Source: Hanleya hanleyi (taxonomy: Eukaryota > Mollusca > Polyplacophora > Lepidopleurida > Hanleyidae). Taken from it: DNA of 64,000 nt. The translations under genes were made by a program, and so were the position numbers. The stretch spans positions 1 to 64,000 of the forward strand of contig JAVTVY010018902.1 of the NCBI GenBank assembly GCA_036873755.1. Direction: 5' to 3'. Under the pieces are notes generated by a model that saw only the letters and a program-made list of their open reading frames with translations, was not told the origin of the DNA and did not search any database. Numbering within the stretch: the first letter of the stretch is position 1; each line of letters starts with the position of its first letter. Below are positions 45,150 through 58,142 of this stretch, in pieces.

Positions 45150-46165
45150 TTGTATCAGTCATTCGTTTTTGAGGCGAGCGATCGCTCGCGTACCATCGCT
45201 CGCGCGCACCATCGCCCGCCTAATTTCATTTCAAGGCGCGCGATTGATCGCGCACCTAGAGAAGTCCTGCTCCCCAAACCCCAATACAGGTCGATAATTC
45301 ATCACGCATTCACGAAACGAAAATAGGAACTCTTCTGTGTTCGGCGGTAAATTCCTTGACTATTTGGGGAAATACAAAATCATAATTCTAGCAGCGAAGT
45401 AGATGTTGAATATATCGCCAACGACTATTCAAATATATTGTTTTCGAAAGCGCTAATATATATTCCTGAATATATCAGTCTGTTCGACAAAACCTAGCGG
45501 CGAAATCATAGCTGAACCAGAAAGATTATTCCGTACTAAGATCTGAGTAAATTTTTGTTTTACCCGCCGGTGTTAGCAGGCGCCATGTTTTGATTTGCGT
45601 GCGTTGCAATGAACTTTTAATACACTGTTTGAAACAAACGTCCCGATCGAAAGATTTTTTTTTAGGTATTCATTTTGCACAAGTTTTGATTTGATCTTAT
45701 TATCAGACTTGATATTCCAAAGCAAGTTGTCGTCCATAAAGAATTTCTGAAGAAAATCGCTTCATATCCGAGGTTCCGTCTGGAAAATGCTATATCAAAT
45801 TAACATAATGATATCGCGGAGCTCTGTAAAGTTTTGCTGCTGTGGAATTTATTTGTTATAATAGCACAAAGCATGACTGGACAGACAGTGTAGACAAGGG
45901 GGCACATGTCTCTTGTGCATGTATATAACTTCAGATAATTGCAATTGGAATCTCCATCAATTTAAAAAACCCCACATTAAATGAGGACAAAAATGTAAGG
46001 GAGAATTTGCAGATTTATTTGCTGGAAATGGCTCAGAATGCATTTCCAGCAATCTAGGACCTCCGGGGACTAGGCGGCCCCTGGACCGGGGCCTGAAGTG
46101 CTAGGATAGTAATTTCAGGAGTGCGATCACTCGCCTCACTCATTTTAGGAGTGTGATTTATAGCA
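45150..46165. mobile_element. Possible inverted-repeat element with GCGATCGC-type ends
   Basis: GAGGCGAGCGATCGC near 45172 is answered by the inverse of GCGATCACTCGCCTC near 46130. Similar GAGGCGAG / ACTCGCC motifs recur at 59040-59090 and 63790-63835. Boundaries and target duplication could not be fixed. Confidence 0.35.
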
Positions 46166-46169
46166 CTCC

Positions 46170-47810
46170 TCTGATTTACAGAAACGAAAGACTGCTTGTA
46201 TCCTTTGAGTCTCGGAGGATTCAAAGGCAGCTTCCCAAAGTGGGATACAAATTACGTTAACGACAGCATACTTCGATCAGCAATGCAGAGACTGCAACAG
46301 ATTTGTAACAATGTTGCGCTGTGACGTAGTTAATCGTTCCATAACAACGTCACAATTTCCAACATGCTTGTGGCCCTGTGCACTACAATGACATTAACAA
46401 CAAAGAAATTGTTAAAATTAAAGTCGTAAAACAAGAAACGGGGTATAAATCCTATAATTGGGAAGATTTTTTTAATAAGTCGTAAACTTTCAAAAAGTAC
46501 CAGTTACACTTTAACAGTTGACAGCGGGGCAAGCTATTTATTTACAAATCATGGCTATGTGAACTACATGTATTCTCTTAAATACAACGGAAGTAACAGC
46601 GGCTCTAAACAAAGGATCAGCTGTTCTATCAATTACAGTGCCGTGATCGCCAACCGCGCAACTGGGGGATTTTTAACCTAGGCCTCAATGGAGCGTAACA
46701 GGTTTTTCCTAAAAATCTTCTCTCATACTTGAGATAAATTTCTACAACTTGGCGAAGTAAAAGATAGTACATCCGTTCAAATTATGTGTTAAAATCAGAG
46801 CTGAACTAGCCTTTTTCGAAGTTTTTTCCTTTACTTCTGTGTTAAATTGGGCTTTTCAGAGGGAGGAAAATCATTGTATCAAAGAGAATGACAACATGAC
46901 TGGGTTGATTATTTAAATCCGCAAATTCAGTTTCATCTCATACTATTTAAAGGGTTTAGATGATGTTAAATGCTAGAAACCCTACGTTAAATGCTATATA
47001 ACCTATAGATACATCTACCATCTAAATACATGTATATACAAGAAAATATTATAGATGCCTGTACTAGCGATACATGTAATATATTTAGAGAAAACATAGC
47101 ATGATAATATGAGAACAGCTCTGACCCTCCAGCCTATCAGGGCGGATGCTGATTCCCTGTAAGTCAGCATCTGTTTCCAGGTATTGGTAACCCGATATGT
47201 AGATGTAAACAAGCTTGTTTTCATCAGAGCCCCTACACTGATAATGTCCTGTAAGTTTTTTTACTCACAATTACGATAAAAGACTCAACGGCTCGTTTAT
47301 CATCACCTGCTTACCAAGAAAGGGGGGGGCGGGTGGGCGGATTTTATTTTTAGTTGGTACAAGGTAATCTTCTATACAAAATATGCATTGAAACAAGATG
47401 ACAGGTGAACTGTTAATTCTGTTTGCAGAATAGATAAATATGTGATTGTTAAAAATTAATTTTGTAGAATGAAAATCCGCATCTCCATACTGAAGTCTAC
47501 TCCGTTTACACTTTGAATTAGCCTTGATTGACCTCACCACCTAAAGTATTCAAAACCCCCTGGGGTGTAAATTTCATCTACAATCCAGGGACGAGCCAAT
47601 CAGAACATACCACACGTGACGATTGTGTGTACGATGACGTATTCTCTCAGTAGTTATGTCGTTCTTCCTCATATGGTGGTGGGTGTGGCCAGATACATAG
47701 GACAGCCACTCAAAATTCAAATTGATTTTACGCCAATGATGTTTTGTGTCTGTTTTTGTAAATCATTTTGAACAAAGCGGTTGTATTCTGTCTTCGAAAA
47801 AAAAGGAAAA
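46170..47810. other. No gene recognised
   Basis: AT-rich DNA with short frames only and a G-rich tract near 47325. Nothing supportable. Confidence 0.4.
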
Positions 47811-47814
47811 ATAG

Positions 47815-47935
47815 TGGATTATCTGCACGAATTTGGACCATTTTCTCAACATCCTATTCTAATAAATCAGATCACACCCAATTTCATGGAGGTGAATTTC
47901 ACTTCCTGTGATTGAATTATGAAGTGGTTCTAACC
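47815..47935 (+). repeat. Partial copy of the CGGTAA-family MITE
   Basis: TTGGACCATTT, ATTCTAATAAAT..GATCAC and CACTTCCTGTGATTGAATTA align in order with 32100-32240. The terminal TACCGTA is lost. Confidence 0.65.
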
Positions 47936-48561
47936 TGCAGGACAACATTCGTAACAACACTTGTTCGGATTTATGGACGAATTACGAGCTTACGTAAACA
48001 TACATGTAGCTAATTTACGAGAACGTGGAGTGGTACTGAGAGGGCATTAACCCCGTAACTGTTACAGTCTACATTGTCAGGGCGGAACATTCCGCATTTG
48101 TGGGACATTAGTAATGTTCGCTGCACACGAATTCCCCATAAACAATCAGATACTGTGACACTAGATTACAAGATATCCAGTCCATGTCTGTTTTGTTGCC
48201 ACATTAAAACACCATTAGCGGCTAAAAGCTTTGAGGCCTTAAGCCTCTTCTCTGCCCGGGCATGTCAATGGCGAAGTCGACACGGAAAGGCTGTTGATTC
48301 GACAAATCTGGTACTATGAATGTACTTGCATGATCATCCCTACATAATCTTGTAGCGATTCTGATGAAGCATTAACAGCTATTATCATGTTCACGTTGTA
48401 GCTGATGTTTAACAACTATATATGTATGTACCCAACCCACTTATGCATGACCAAGTATCTCAAATTTTTAAGTAGGACATTTTCAAAAAGAAAAAAAAAA
48501 GAAAAATGACACAATGTTGTGAAAATATACACAATTGTTACGTAAACATATTTCTATGAAG

Positions 48562-49140
48562 TAGGCTCTCATTTGCAAATTGTCCGGTAGTCAGTCCATT
48601 CGAATCCTTTCGTCTGCAAAATAAAGCGAACCGTTGACATTAGACCATTGATTTTTGACATGAAGGTGCATTAAGGGACTGTGACCAGCAAGTTCTGAGC
48701 TGACCTACTTAGGTGACCTATAAACCTCAAATTTTTTGGAGGATTTCGAGTTATCTCAGGGTATGAAATAGACAAACAAATTCTAGTTGCCCATGGGCAA
48801 GCACGGGCAACCATCACATCCAATTGTATTGCAATTCGGGCAGAATTTGGTTGCCCAAAGGAAATTTAGGTTCGGGCAAAGGGCTATTTTGCACCCTGTA
48901 TCTCTAGATAGAGGGTCCCCAAGTCATCACTCGACTGCATTTCTAGATAAAGGGCCCCCAAGTCGTCTCCCGTATTCCTACGCACCATTGACATAAGAAC
49001 CTTGATTTTTGGCATGAACGTGCATTAGGGGACTGTTACCAGCAAGTACTGAGCTGACCTACTTTTCATAAAAATTTGACCTACTTAGGTGACCTATAAA
49101 CCTCAAAATTGGCAAAAACAGGTCTTGGGTCAAGGTACAC
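48562..49140 (+). repeat. Dispersed repeat, copies 2 and 3
   Basis: 48562-48715 and 48985-49110 repeat the block found at 18128-18290. Between them is a short region rich in GGGCAA / TTGCCC inverted motifs. Confidence 0.75.
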
Positions 49141-49269
49141 ACTTAAATCATATCAAACCCTACTTCGTAGGTCCTCTGACGTTAGTCACACTGCCATGTA
49201 AGCAATTAACATGCAATATGGTCATTTTTATCCTGGACTTTTGAGGCAATCTACATGTATGTGGTTTAA

Positions 49270-50346
49270 CCCTTTCGCCGATTATTTCCCCTGACAAAAG
49301 TGACCTGCGGACGATCAATTCCCTGAGAACTGTTAAAATTTGTATATGCTGTCTTTGGAATGCTAGAAATTGCGTTTGCGTCCGAGATTTGCAGAAAAAC
49401 ATAAGACACCTGTCTCCACAATACACACTCCAGTGTTATTTGTTCTAGTTTTATAGCAAAATAAATAAAATAGCATACAAAATTAAGTTTTACTGCGAGA
49501 GAATGCGCTTTTCTCCGGCTTTCTCGACTTAAAAACGTCAAAATTCAACGGAGAAATCGTCTTTTTTCGACCGCATTTGACAGCGTTTTTCTCAAGTTTT
49601 ACTCTGCCAATCTTCATGTTTGACCTCTCATTGGAAAGCGTAACCTTTCATCTTTCTACACAGGAAATAACCTGGAATGGATGGCAAAATAAAACGGAGG
49701 ATACGATTGGATTGTAAAATGATGTCATTCCATCATTCCAGCCACTGTCTACGCTGGTCTCAAATCTGTTGGCTGATAGAGGTCACGTGGGCAAAATTAC
49801 GCATACCGATTGGCTCGTCGGCCGGCGGGGGAATCCATCTTGAATGAAATGGATTTTTGTTTGACACACGTTGTGGATCAAGACTCGTAAAAATATGGAA
49901 ATAAACTTCGTCGATCGTCGTTGGCAGTTTTAATCGTCTGGGGAATATTCACCACACTTTAGCAGTCGTGTAAGTTCAAAATACAGGAGTTAGGAAGAGG
50001 TTTTCAACGATTTTTTCCATTTCTGCGGCTTGCTGCGGACAGGCCCGTCACACGGTATGTGAGGAAAAATGCATTTTTCGCTCCGATTTTTTCCGTTCAA
50101 CATCTAATTTTGCTTTATTTCTTTTGCAAACAAACAAACAACTTCGAGAATCAAATTGATCGAGATTTTGGCTTTCCAGAAGTATACAGTGTTTGATAGA
50201 TTTCTGTTAAAACGGATGCAAAAAAAATACAAGTGCTGTACCCATCGTGATGGCGAACAGATTTAAAGCTAACCCGGTCTACCGGGGATGGTCGTACGGG
50301 TGGCACTCTCGTTATCCCCGTGTACCGGGTTTAATCGGTGAAAGGG
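49270..50346. mobile_element. piggyBac-like element, 1.08 kb
   Basis: TTAA at 49266-49269 and 50347-50350 flank CCCTTTCGCCGATTA and its inverse TAATCGGTGAAAGGG. CCCTTT ends next to TTAA are characteristic of piggyBac. Close to the right end a CpG-rich hairpin pairs AACCCGGT.TACCGGGGAT with ATCCCCGTGTACCGGGTT. No transposase is recognised in its short frames, so it is non-autonomous. Confidence 0.8.
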
Positions 50347-50796
50347 TTAATGTCAGGCAGTCATCTTGTTAAATGCAGTTGACACTTGACTTTCTTACCC
50401 ATTCCTTTTCTGTTGGCTGTCAGTTACACTGGAAGATCATGCAGTTTTTAAATATTGTCGTTGTCGTAAACCATGTATATCTTTCAGAAATGCTGCACTC
50501 AGTAAAGAAAACTTACTCAAATTAGTCTTTTTTTTTAATTTGTGACCCACAAAATTCCTGAAAAGTAGGACAAATTCTGAAAAAGTAGGTAAAGTGGGAG
50601 AAAAAAGGTCAAATCCTGGAAAAGTAGGACAAGCAAGAGACATGAACAAAGGGATGGGTCCCTGGACATGCAAAAAAAAAAAACAACAAAAAAACAAAAA
50701 ACAAAAAGAAGCAGCCTGAAAATCCAATCAGGTCATCTCCAGTAGGAACAGATGTAGAAAAATCCCACTGATGTATGTTGAATAATTTTTTGTGTA

Positions 50797-51012
50797 CGGT
50801 AATTCCCCTAATAATTCAATCACAGGAAGTTCAATTTTCAACTTTGTTACTCAAACACAGAGAAAAAATCACATTTCCATTTTTCATTCAAATTGAAGAA
50901 AAGTCATATTATGACAAAATATGACACTATAGAGCTGGTGCCATGAAGAATATTGTCAGATTTTAGTCATTTTTGCTGCACTTCGGTGATCGCATTATTA
51001 AGGGAATTACCG
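50797..51012. mobile_element. TA-flanked MITE, CGGTAA family, complete copy
   Basis: CGGTAATTCCCCTAATAATT and its inverse at the right end (three mismatches over 27 bases) are flanked by TA (50795-50796 and 51013-51014). It is a 216-base non-coding element related by its ends to the 2.8-kb element at 14528. Confidence 0.8.
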
Positions 51013-51019
51013 TAATCCT

Positions 51020-52160
51020 GTTAACAACAAAGTTGGGACGGACGGACGAATGTCCCGACAGACAGGTACAAACAGATAGGGGCATACGATAGAATGGATG
51101 ATGTGTCAGGTCTCGAACTTCCTTGATATTTATCAATAAGCTTTTGTAGACAAGAAGGAAGCTGTGGTTAGAAATGTTCCCACATTCCAAAGCCACAACA
51201 GCGTACATGTAACAGATATATTCATCAGGGCCGTCAATAATACAGACAAAAACACTGCGCAGATTCCCCTTTACTCATCCCCAATGCCCTGATAACATCA
51301 CCGAATGACAGCACAGGTTTGCTAAGCATCCGTTTTTCCTGGAAAAAGAAACTTCACGCAATTCTCCGTCAGAATCGGTCACTTTTCCAGGAACTCGTGA
51401 CTATTGGATAAACAACGTGCAAATAACATGATAATGGAGCGAAAACATAAATTTATGTACACCATACCCAGCACTCTCCCATTCAACCCTATGATCCCAA
51501 ATTGTCTCATTTTTTGAAGAAACAACAGGATAGCCTGTAATCTAAATCGCACGGCGTGGGAATTGATTTCTATGCACAAGAAGTCCTATACTGTAATTAT
51601 GTAAAGATTGATTATTGACTCAGTTCACGGGACAGAAGATATTATAAAATTAGACACATCCTGTACATTAAGTTCATTTCGTCCAATCAAGACTGAATCA
51701 ATACATTCTTGTCAACAGATGACATTCGGATAATCTTGGTCAGTCGCACATGTGTCCGGGGTTACGTCGCTCAGACATCAATAGGGCACATCGGAGTTCC
51801 GGCTGTGGCTATGCTACGATCAAAGTCCCAAGCTGGCTCAAGGGGTGAAATAGAATGTGCTGCTGTACATGTACATGTATTTAACATGGAGCAGAAATTT
51901 GAAATCACAATTTTGCCGATTGTATTGAATAAATCCCAGGGCTTAAAACTGATTAAAAACATGTGGCTGTCGCCATCGGGACCCCTCGGGCCGGGCCCAG
52001 AGCAATTGTGGAAATAATGTTTCTGACCCCAACAACTCACATATTTGGGGTGGGCATAATTTTACCTGTATGATATAGATCATAGACAGACAAAACAATA
52101 TAGCAATAGAGCAGTGATTACCTATAGTAGATGTAGTCGAACGATTACTGTCTATTCACA
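51020..52160. other. No gene recognised
   Basis: A plus-strand frame at 51709-52017 has no motif and no supporting splice sites. Confidence 0.4.
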
Positions 52161-52182
52161 GCAATCCACACAGGTTTGTGTG

Positions 52183-52874
52183 AACTCCTGAAAAACACAT
52201 CCCATGGCACCGACTTTCAATAGGCTTCTGGTACTGGCTGTATTAAACAACTGTATTAAGTTTCATTGTTGTGAGTGAAGGACTTTTTGAGATAATGTGT
52301 TTACAAGGATATGGACCAACAGACATGTATAAAGGGGCAGAACTCCTGAAAAACACATCCGATTACACCGACTTTCAATAGGCTTCTGGTACTGGCTGTA
52401 TTAAACAACTGTATGAAGTTTCATTGTTGTGAGTGAAGGACTTTTTGAGATAATGTGTTTACAAGGATAAAAACAGACAGACATGTATAAAGGGGCATAA
52501 CTCCTGAAAAACACATCCAATGGCACCGACTTTAAATAGGCTTCTGGTACTGGTTGTAATAAACAACTGTATGAAGTTTCATTGTTGTGAGTGAAGGACT
52601 TTTTGAGATAATATGTTTACAAGGATAAAAACAGCCAGACATGTATAAAGGGGCATAACTCCTGAAAAACACACCCAATGGCACCGACTTTCAATAGGCT
52701 TCTGGCACTGGCTGTATTAAACAACTGTATGAAGTTTCATTGTTGCAAGTGAAGGACTTTTTGAGATAATGTGTTTACAATGATATGATGGGCAGACGGA
52801 CGGACGGACGGACAGACGGACAGACGACGGAGGCAACGACAATACCGCTCGGGCAGAATCTGCCCGAGGGGTAA
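52183..52874 (+). mobile_element. Tandem-core element, 158-bp family
   Basis: Four units start AACTCCTGAAAAACACA at 52183, 52341, 52499 and 52657, exactly 158 bases apart. Then come GACGGACGGACGGACGGACA and GGCAACGACAATACC, the hairpin CTCGGGCAGA-A-TCTGCCCGAG (52848-52868) and GGGGTAA. The terminus is that of the 156-bp and 188-bp families although the core is different. Confidence 0.8.
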
Positions 52875-54151
52875 AAATATCCATCTCGGGCGACAGTAAG
52901 AATTTATACAAAATAATAATGTTGCTATTGTGTTTTGTAATGTTGCATAAATATGAGAGAAATTATCTTCCAGTACATGGTGATGCGGTTAGTTTAATTT
53001 ATGTCAAATTAATAATGCATTAATTAACCTGTTAAATAATAAACCTGTTAGCCGTTTCCTGAATTCAGCGTGAAGGTTTTAAGCAAAAGTGAATTAACTG
53101 TAAAAAAAAATTGGTTTTTGGTTACTCGTCACTTGAGACAGGTAACTTATTTTTCTACCCGGCTCCTGCAAGAAGTATCGATCAGGGACAGGTGGACAGT
53201 GTTAAATTCAACCCCTGAATCCCTGATTAAACTCTGAAATGGCATCAGGAAGTGTGCCAGCTTTTAACGCAGAATATGACATCCAAGTTTTTCTGTGACT
53301 AATACTAGATTTATAGCCCAGGGAAACAGGCCGTTTCACCCCTTGAACCAGCAGAACTATCACGGTGGGTCTGCCTCAGCTGGAACTCTAACCTGGATTA
53401 TTGTAGTAATACGTGAAATCCAATAAAGGGCGAGTAATTATCGCCATGCACTGTGACTTCCTGGTAAGTACTATATTATTGATGAGCTTATGGTGGAAAT
53501 ATTACACGACTTGATTATTACACTTAAAAGTGGGTCAGTTGGCAGTATATCAACTGATTGCACTTAAAGGTAGGTCAGTTGGCAACATATAAAATGATTG
53601 AACGACTATACAACACACATATTGTGACTGTTCTTTCCAAAACATGGGCCACGGAGCTTCAATATAGATGAATCTCTCAGAAGTTCCCAAATGCAGTTGG
53701 TTTAATTTCAGGTAAGCAGACCATTTCTGGACTCCACATGAATTAAGATGGAAGCAAGGGCAGGTTGAGAGTACTGTACGATCCAGTGATTCAGAAATAG
53801 CCCAAGTTTTTTTTTCTGTCCGAGTTCATCACTTATCCAATATGCATGGCCCGATTTCAGAATATTTCAGTAAAAGTCTGTGAATGTAAATAAAGCAGTT
53901 TGGCTACTGTAAATGAACGGAAAATAGATGCCCTCCAATTAAGCGCCATATTTGCAAAACCTACCTATTTAGCCACAATGTGGGGACTTTGAATAATTTC
54001 ACCAATTTGGCATGTTTCCCTACTAGAAAAAGTTTTGCAGTACCGAACAGAGGTTGTGACCAAATTAAGGGGATCTAAAGCTCTGCCGGTGCTGCTTCCA
54101 TCTGGAAAATTATCTAGATAAATAAGTTTTCTGTCTCTACTGCAATAATAA

Positions 54152-55471
54152 ACATGAATTGCAGGCAAGCGACCCCTCAGCCTGTTTTTTTTTTAGTCAA
54201 GTAGGATCAGGGCTGCATCTAGAGCCAATTTAGTTTCGGAAAACATATGGGCGCCCAAAACTCAAATGAAACAATAAACGAAAGTGTTGTTGTTGTTCAA
54301 TTTGAAAGGATTTCTGAAGGAAATACTTCTAGAAAAAGCTTCTAGGAGCCTCAATATCGATCCGATTGCATAACTGGGTATTGAATTTCATGTTAATAAA
54401 CCTCTGTTTTGTGATTGATCACAGGCTCTTTGCGCCAAAATTCACTTTAAAAAATTGGACCCTCAATAATGAATTATGAAAAGGAAGTGGGAATTTTGGA
54501 TCGGAACCTGCAAAAAATCCCTGGATACCATATATAACAGACTTCGGTTTCACGTGAGTGGTGTGCTGTGATTACAGCATGCAAGAAAGTGTAGCTCTAT
54601 CAGTGGCAATTTATGCATTGCACAAGTGTGATAACAAGTAAACACACTGATTGACACAGGCCCACCCTTATCATTATTGGGGGGGGGGGGGGCATAAGCT
54701 CCAGGTATGCAAACTGGTTCAAAATTGCCCAGAGTCAGGCTAAAAATGGGTTCTCCTAATCACTCATTTTAAATAATTTCCAAGGTACAGTAACATGTTT
54801 GGTGACAAAAATTGAAGCATTATGTTGTACCAGTTAAATGTGTGGACACAAATATGGTTAATGCAAAAGTTTTAGGATAAATCATATGATGTAGAATAGA
54901 ATGATTTAATAGCAAAATTAAAGAAAAATGTTGTCCTTCATTCAATGAGAATCTTGAATGGACCAGGCTTTCTTGTATCAGGGAACCTTCAAAATTCACA
55001 CTGAAACATGCAACCAAGGGTTCCCGAGATAAAACATAAAAGTGCAAAAGCTAAGCCATCAATAAATAAAAAAAAAAAAAATTAAAAATCATGAAATCAT
55101 CATAGCCATCTGAAAATCTAATCATTTCATCATTCAACATTCAGGAAGCTCTCACCAAAGTGTTGTCAGGCCCGACTTGATAGATCTGCAGATATTCAGC
55201 GGACAAGAACATGTTGATGGGCATAGATAACAGTGCAAAAGCTGAGTCATCAATAAATAATAAAAAAAAAAATTAAAAATCATGAAATCATCATAGCCAT
55301 CTGAAAATCTAATCATTTCATCATTCAACATTCAGGAAGCTCTCACCAAAGTTTGGTCAGGCCCGACTTCATAGATCTGCAGATATTCAGCGGACAAGAA
55401 CATGTTGACGGACGGACGCTAGGACGGACGGACGGACGGACGGACGTACGTACATGGCAACGACAAGAATA
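54152..55471 (+). mobile_element. Tandem-core element, ~188-bp family, copy a
   Basis: Starts ACATGAATTGCAGGCAAGC with ACCCCTCAGCC. It continues with ~800 bases closely matching 59801-60640, then two units of the GCCATCAATAAAT...GCGGACAAGAACATG repeat and (ACGG)n. It stops at CAACGACAAG, just before the hairpin. The next element (55486) begins 15 bases on, so its 3' end was lost or interrupted. Confidence 0.75.
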
Positions 55472-55485
55472 CAAAAACAAAAATA

Positions 55486-56212
55486 GACCATAGAGGATCA
55501 CGTCCCACGCCAACAGCAGCAGTATGGTGCTGCTGGCGGGTGACGTGGACCCCTATGGTCCTTTTGTTTTGGTCGATGATATCCCATATCATTGATTAGT
55601 ATATGATTTTGAAAATGGAAATCGGTCTGATGAGCCACACATCCCACAAGTCGATGAGTTCAATAGTTCTCGAGTTATTGTCCGGACAAGAACTAACTAC
55701 TTAAAATCTAAGATAGCTGGCATTCATCTTGGATTACACAGGTAACTGAAAAGCAATCCCAACCAATCCTCTCAACAATGTCAAGACAAGTCAATCAGAT
55801 AAATCATTCTTGAGTTATTGGTCAGACATGTAAAGAACCAACTGCTGACAACACAAGATGACTGATGGCGGTCATCTTGGAGTGTTACCAACTGTTCACT
55901 CACCAATGTCAAGCCACTCTACAAGTTTTAAGTCGATCAGTTCAATAGTTCTCGAGTTAAGGGTCGGATAAGAAATGTGTAAATGGTTGATAGTGGCCAT
56001 TTTGAATTAAGCAGGTACATGCAACTAAAAAGCAATCCCAATTGTCCTCTCACCCATGTCAGGGCACTCTTCAACTTTTAAGGTTGATCAGTTCAATCAT
56101 TCTCGAGTTATTGGTCGGACAAGAAATGTATAACAGAATTACGGATGCTCAAAAAGTGAAAAAAAGCTCAAAAAGTCCCCCCCCTCACACTAATGTGGCA
56201 GGGGGACAATTA
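55486..56212 (+). mobile_element. Tandem-core element, 166-bp family, copy c
   Basis: A 75-base hairpin (55486-55560) pairs GACCATAGAGG with CCCCTATGGTC. It is followed by about three strongly diverged units (ATTGTCCGGACAAG, CGAGTTATTGGTCGGACAAG). The 3' hairpin GTCCCCCCCCTCACACTAAT...GGGGGAC ends at 56207. This is the shortest and oldest-looking of the three copies. Confidence 0.75.
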
Positions 56213-56214
56213 TA

Positions 56215-57950
56215 ATACTGTTTGATGAGCAATCAAGGATTGTAAGTTAAATTTGTCACCACAAATTTGTTCAGGCTTCTGTCTGAGGAGATATGAGGAT
56301 ATATTTTCTACTGGTCACAGAGGACAGGTACATATATTTTGAACATTTCAACCCCTGCAAAGTGAAATTACTCTTTCCACAAATCAAGGTTTTCTCGGAC
56401 GTGTCTGATGTCGTCTAATTAGTATTTCCACACAACATGGTTTTCTCTGGACAGTTTCATTATTCATCGGCGTTTCCTGGGGACAACAGCAGCCTACTCA
56501 ATTTCTAATCCAAAACTTTATATAGTAGATCAGCCATGTGATGCTAAAAAAATATCCGGAGGCAGAGTAATGAAATACGAGAAGCATCTTTTCTCGTTTA
56601 ATATCAGTTATTTTCAAGTTTCAAATAGATACAAACAGGGTTGCCATGGCGAGATGACTTTGTAATTAAATCTTCAAGAGTAATGAGACGACTCGCCTTT
56701 AGTTACCTTAATCAACACCTGGTTGCCATGGCAACGACAGATTTATCTGCAGTCACGGTTAACGTTATGGGTATAATCAATTAATAATTGCACATGACTA
56801 GCTACATAGAATGATATATAGGATAATGCTTCAGAGGCGGGTCAAATGGACGAAAGGGATTACAGAAAATATGACATGTGGACGACACACAGTCGATGCT
56901 CAAATGTCATAGTATGAACTTCCCTACAGATAATATATGATACATGCCAGTTTTTCCCAGCACAGCTCTAACTTGGAACATAGCTCATGCAACTCGAGCC
57001 CCCAAACAGGAAATGACATGACAAAATGCAACATAACTTTGGCTTATTTTACAATGCATGTAAAAGCCCTAAATCTGGCCCGATGACATTTCTTCCCTCT
57101 TTCAATCCAATGATGCAGTGTGTAGCCATGTCAACTAAATGACAGACAGGTGTCTAATTGTCCTGAAACCTGATGACATAGGCCCCCAACATCCATGACA
57201 ATAGAATCCCACTTCTATCCCTTGATGCAATGCAGGCCCCAAACATCCACGACAATCAAATGGCTGGTGGGGATCTTTATACAATTCAATTAGCCTGTCA
57301 CCTCCCTCATGTAACATGACATCAACTTCATTGCCAGCGCGATGTCCCTGGTCTGGCACATTTGAGGAGGAGCAAGCCTATAATTTGGTGTATCGGGTTA
57401 CATGTAGGAACTTCACGCCTTGCGGCGCATGTACTTTACATTGACAATGACAATTTAATTGGTTTTGTGCTACATAAGCGATGTTAGATTTCTGGATAAG
57501 TGTTCACGTGTCATGCAGATATATGAATACACAATTCATCACGTGATTGAGAGAGACATAATACGTCATCAGGGTAAGGCACATTTATCCTGAAATTTCT
57601 ATGTAACACGGCATGAATGAAATTGTTGAGGTGCATTGCAGGTATGGCAACATGTGAAGTCCTGTATGTAACCGGACACCAAATTAAAGCCCAACTGAAA
57701 ACCCTGGAAATATGTAAGCTGTCATATGACAGGTTGTTCATCGACATAGAACTTTTTTGAAACCAGATCTAAAAAAAAAAAATTGCTTCAACTTACATAT
57801 CAATTTAAAATCTGGGACAGAGACCCAAGTTTCCGTGTTCAAAAACATAGCCATCGGCAGATCAAGTTCGCACGTCTGGCCCGTCTCATTTTGCAGCGAG
57901 GTGGTGACAGGTGTATGGTATATGAAACATTCATCAGCTCATATATTTTA
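56215..57950. other. No gene recognised
   Basis: It includes an X-box-like site at 56722-56735. There is also a short imperfect duplication of CCCCAACATCCATGACAAT around 57180-57260. No supportable coding sequence. Confidence 0.4.
56722..56735. promoter_or_regulatory. X-box-like palindrome (RFX site)
   Basis: GTTGCCATGGCAAC is a perfect palindromic match to the RFX X-box. A half-like GTTGCCATGGCGAG lies about 80 bases upstream at 56640. Confidence 0.4.
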
Positions 57951-57955
57951 ATTTG

Positions 57956-58142
57956 CAGGGCTTGCTTTTCCGAGGGAATCCGATTCCCGTTCGCATTCCG
58001 ACAAAATAATACATGGGAATCCAAGAGATTCCCGTAAAATAATACCATCTGTATAGAAATATTAGCTTCAGATTCCCATGGAGTTACACTACGAGAATCT
58101 GTTTGGATTCTCATAAATTATGACGAAAAGCAAGGCTTGAAC
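57956..58142. mobile_element. Small inverted-repeat element (~185 bp)
   Basis: CAGGGCTTGCTTTTC at the left is mirrored by GAAAAGCAAGGCTTG at the right. GGAATCC and GGATTC motifs repeat inside. It has hAT-like CAGGG at one end only, and no target duplication was seen. Confidence 0.45.
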
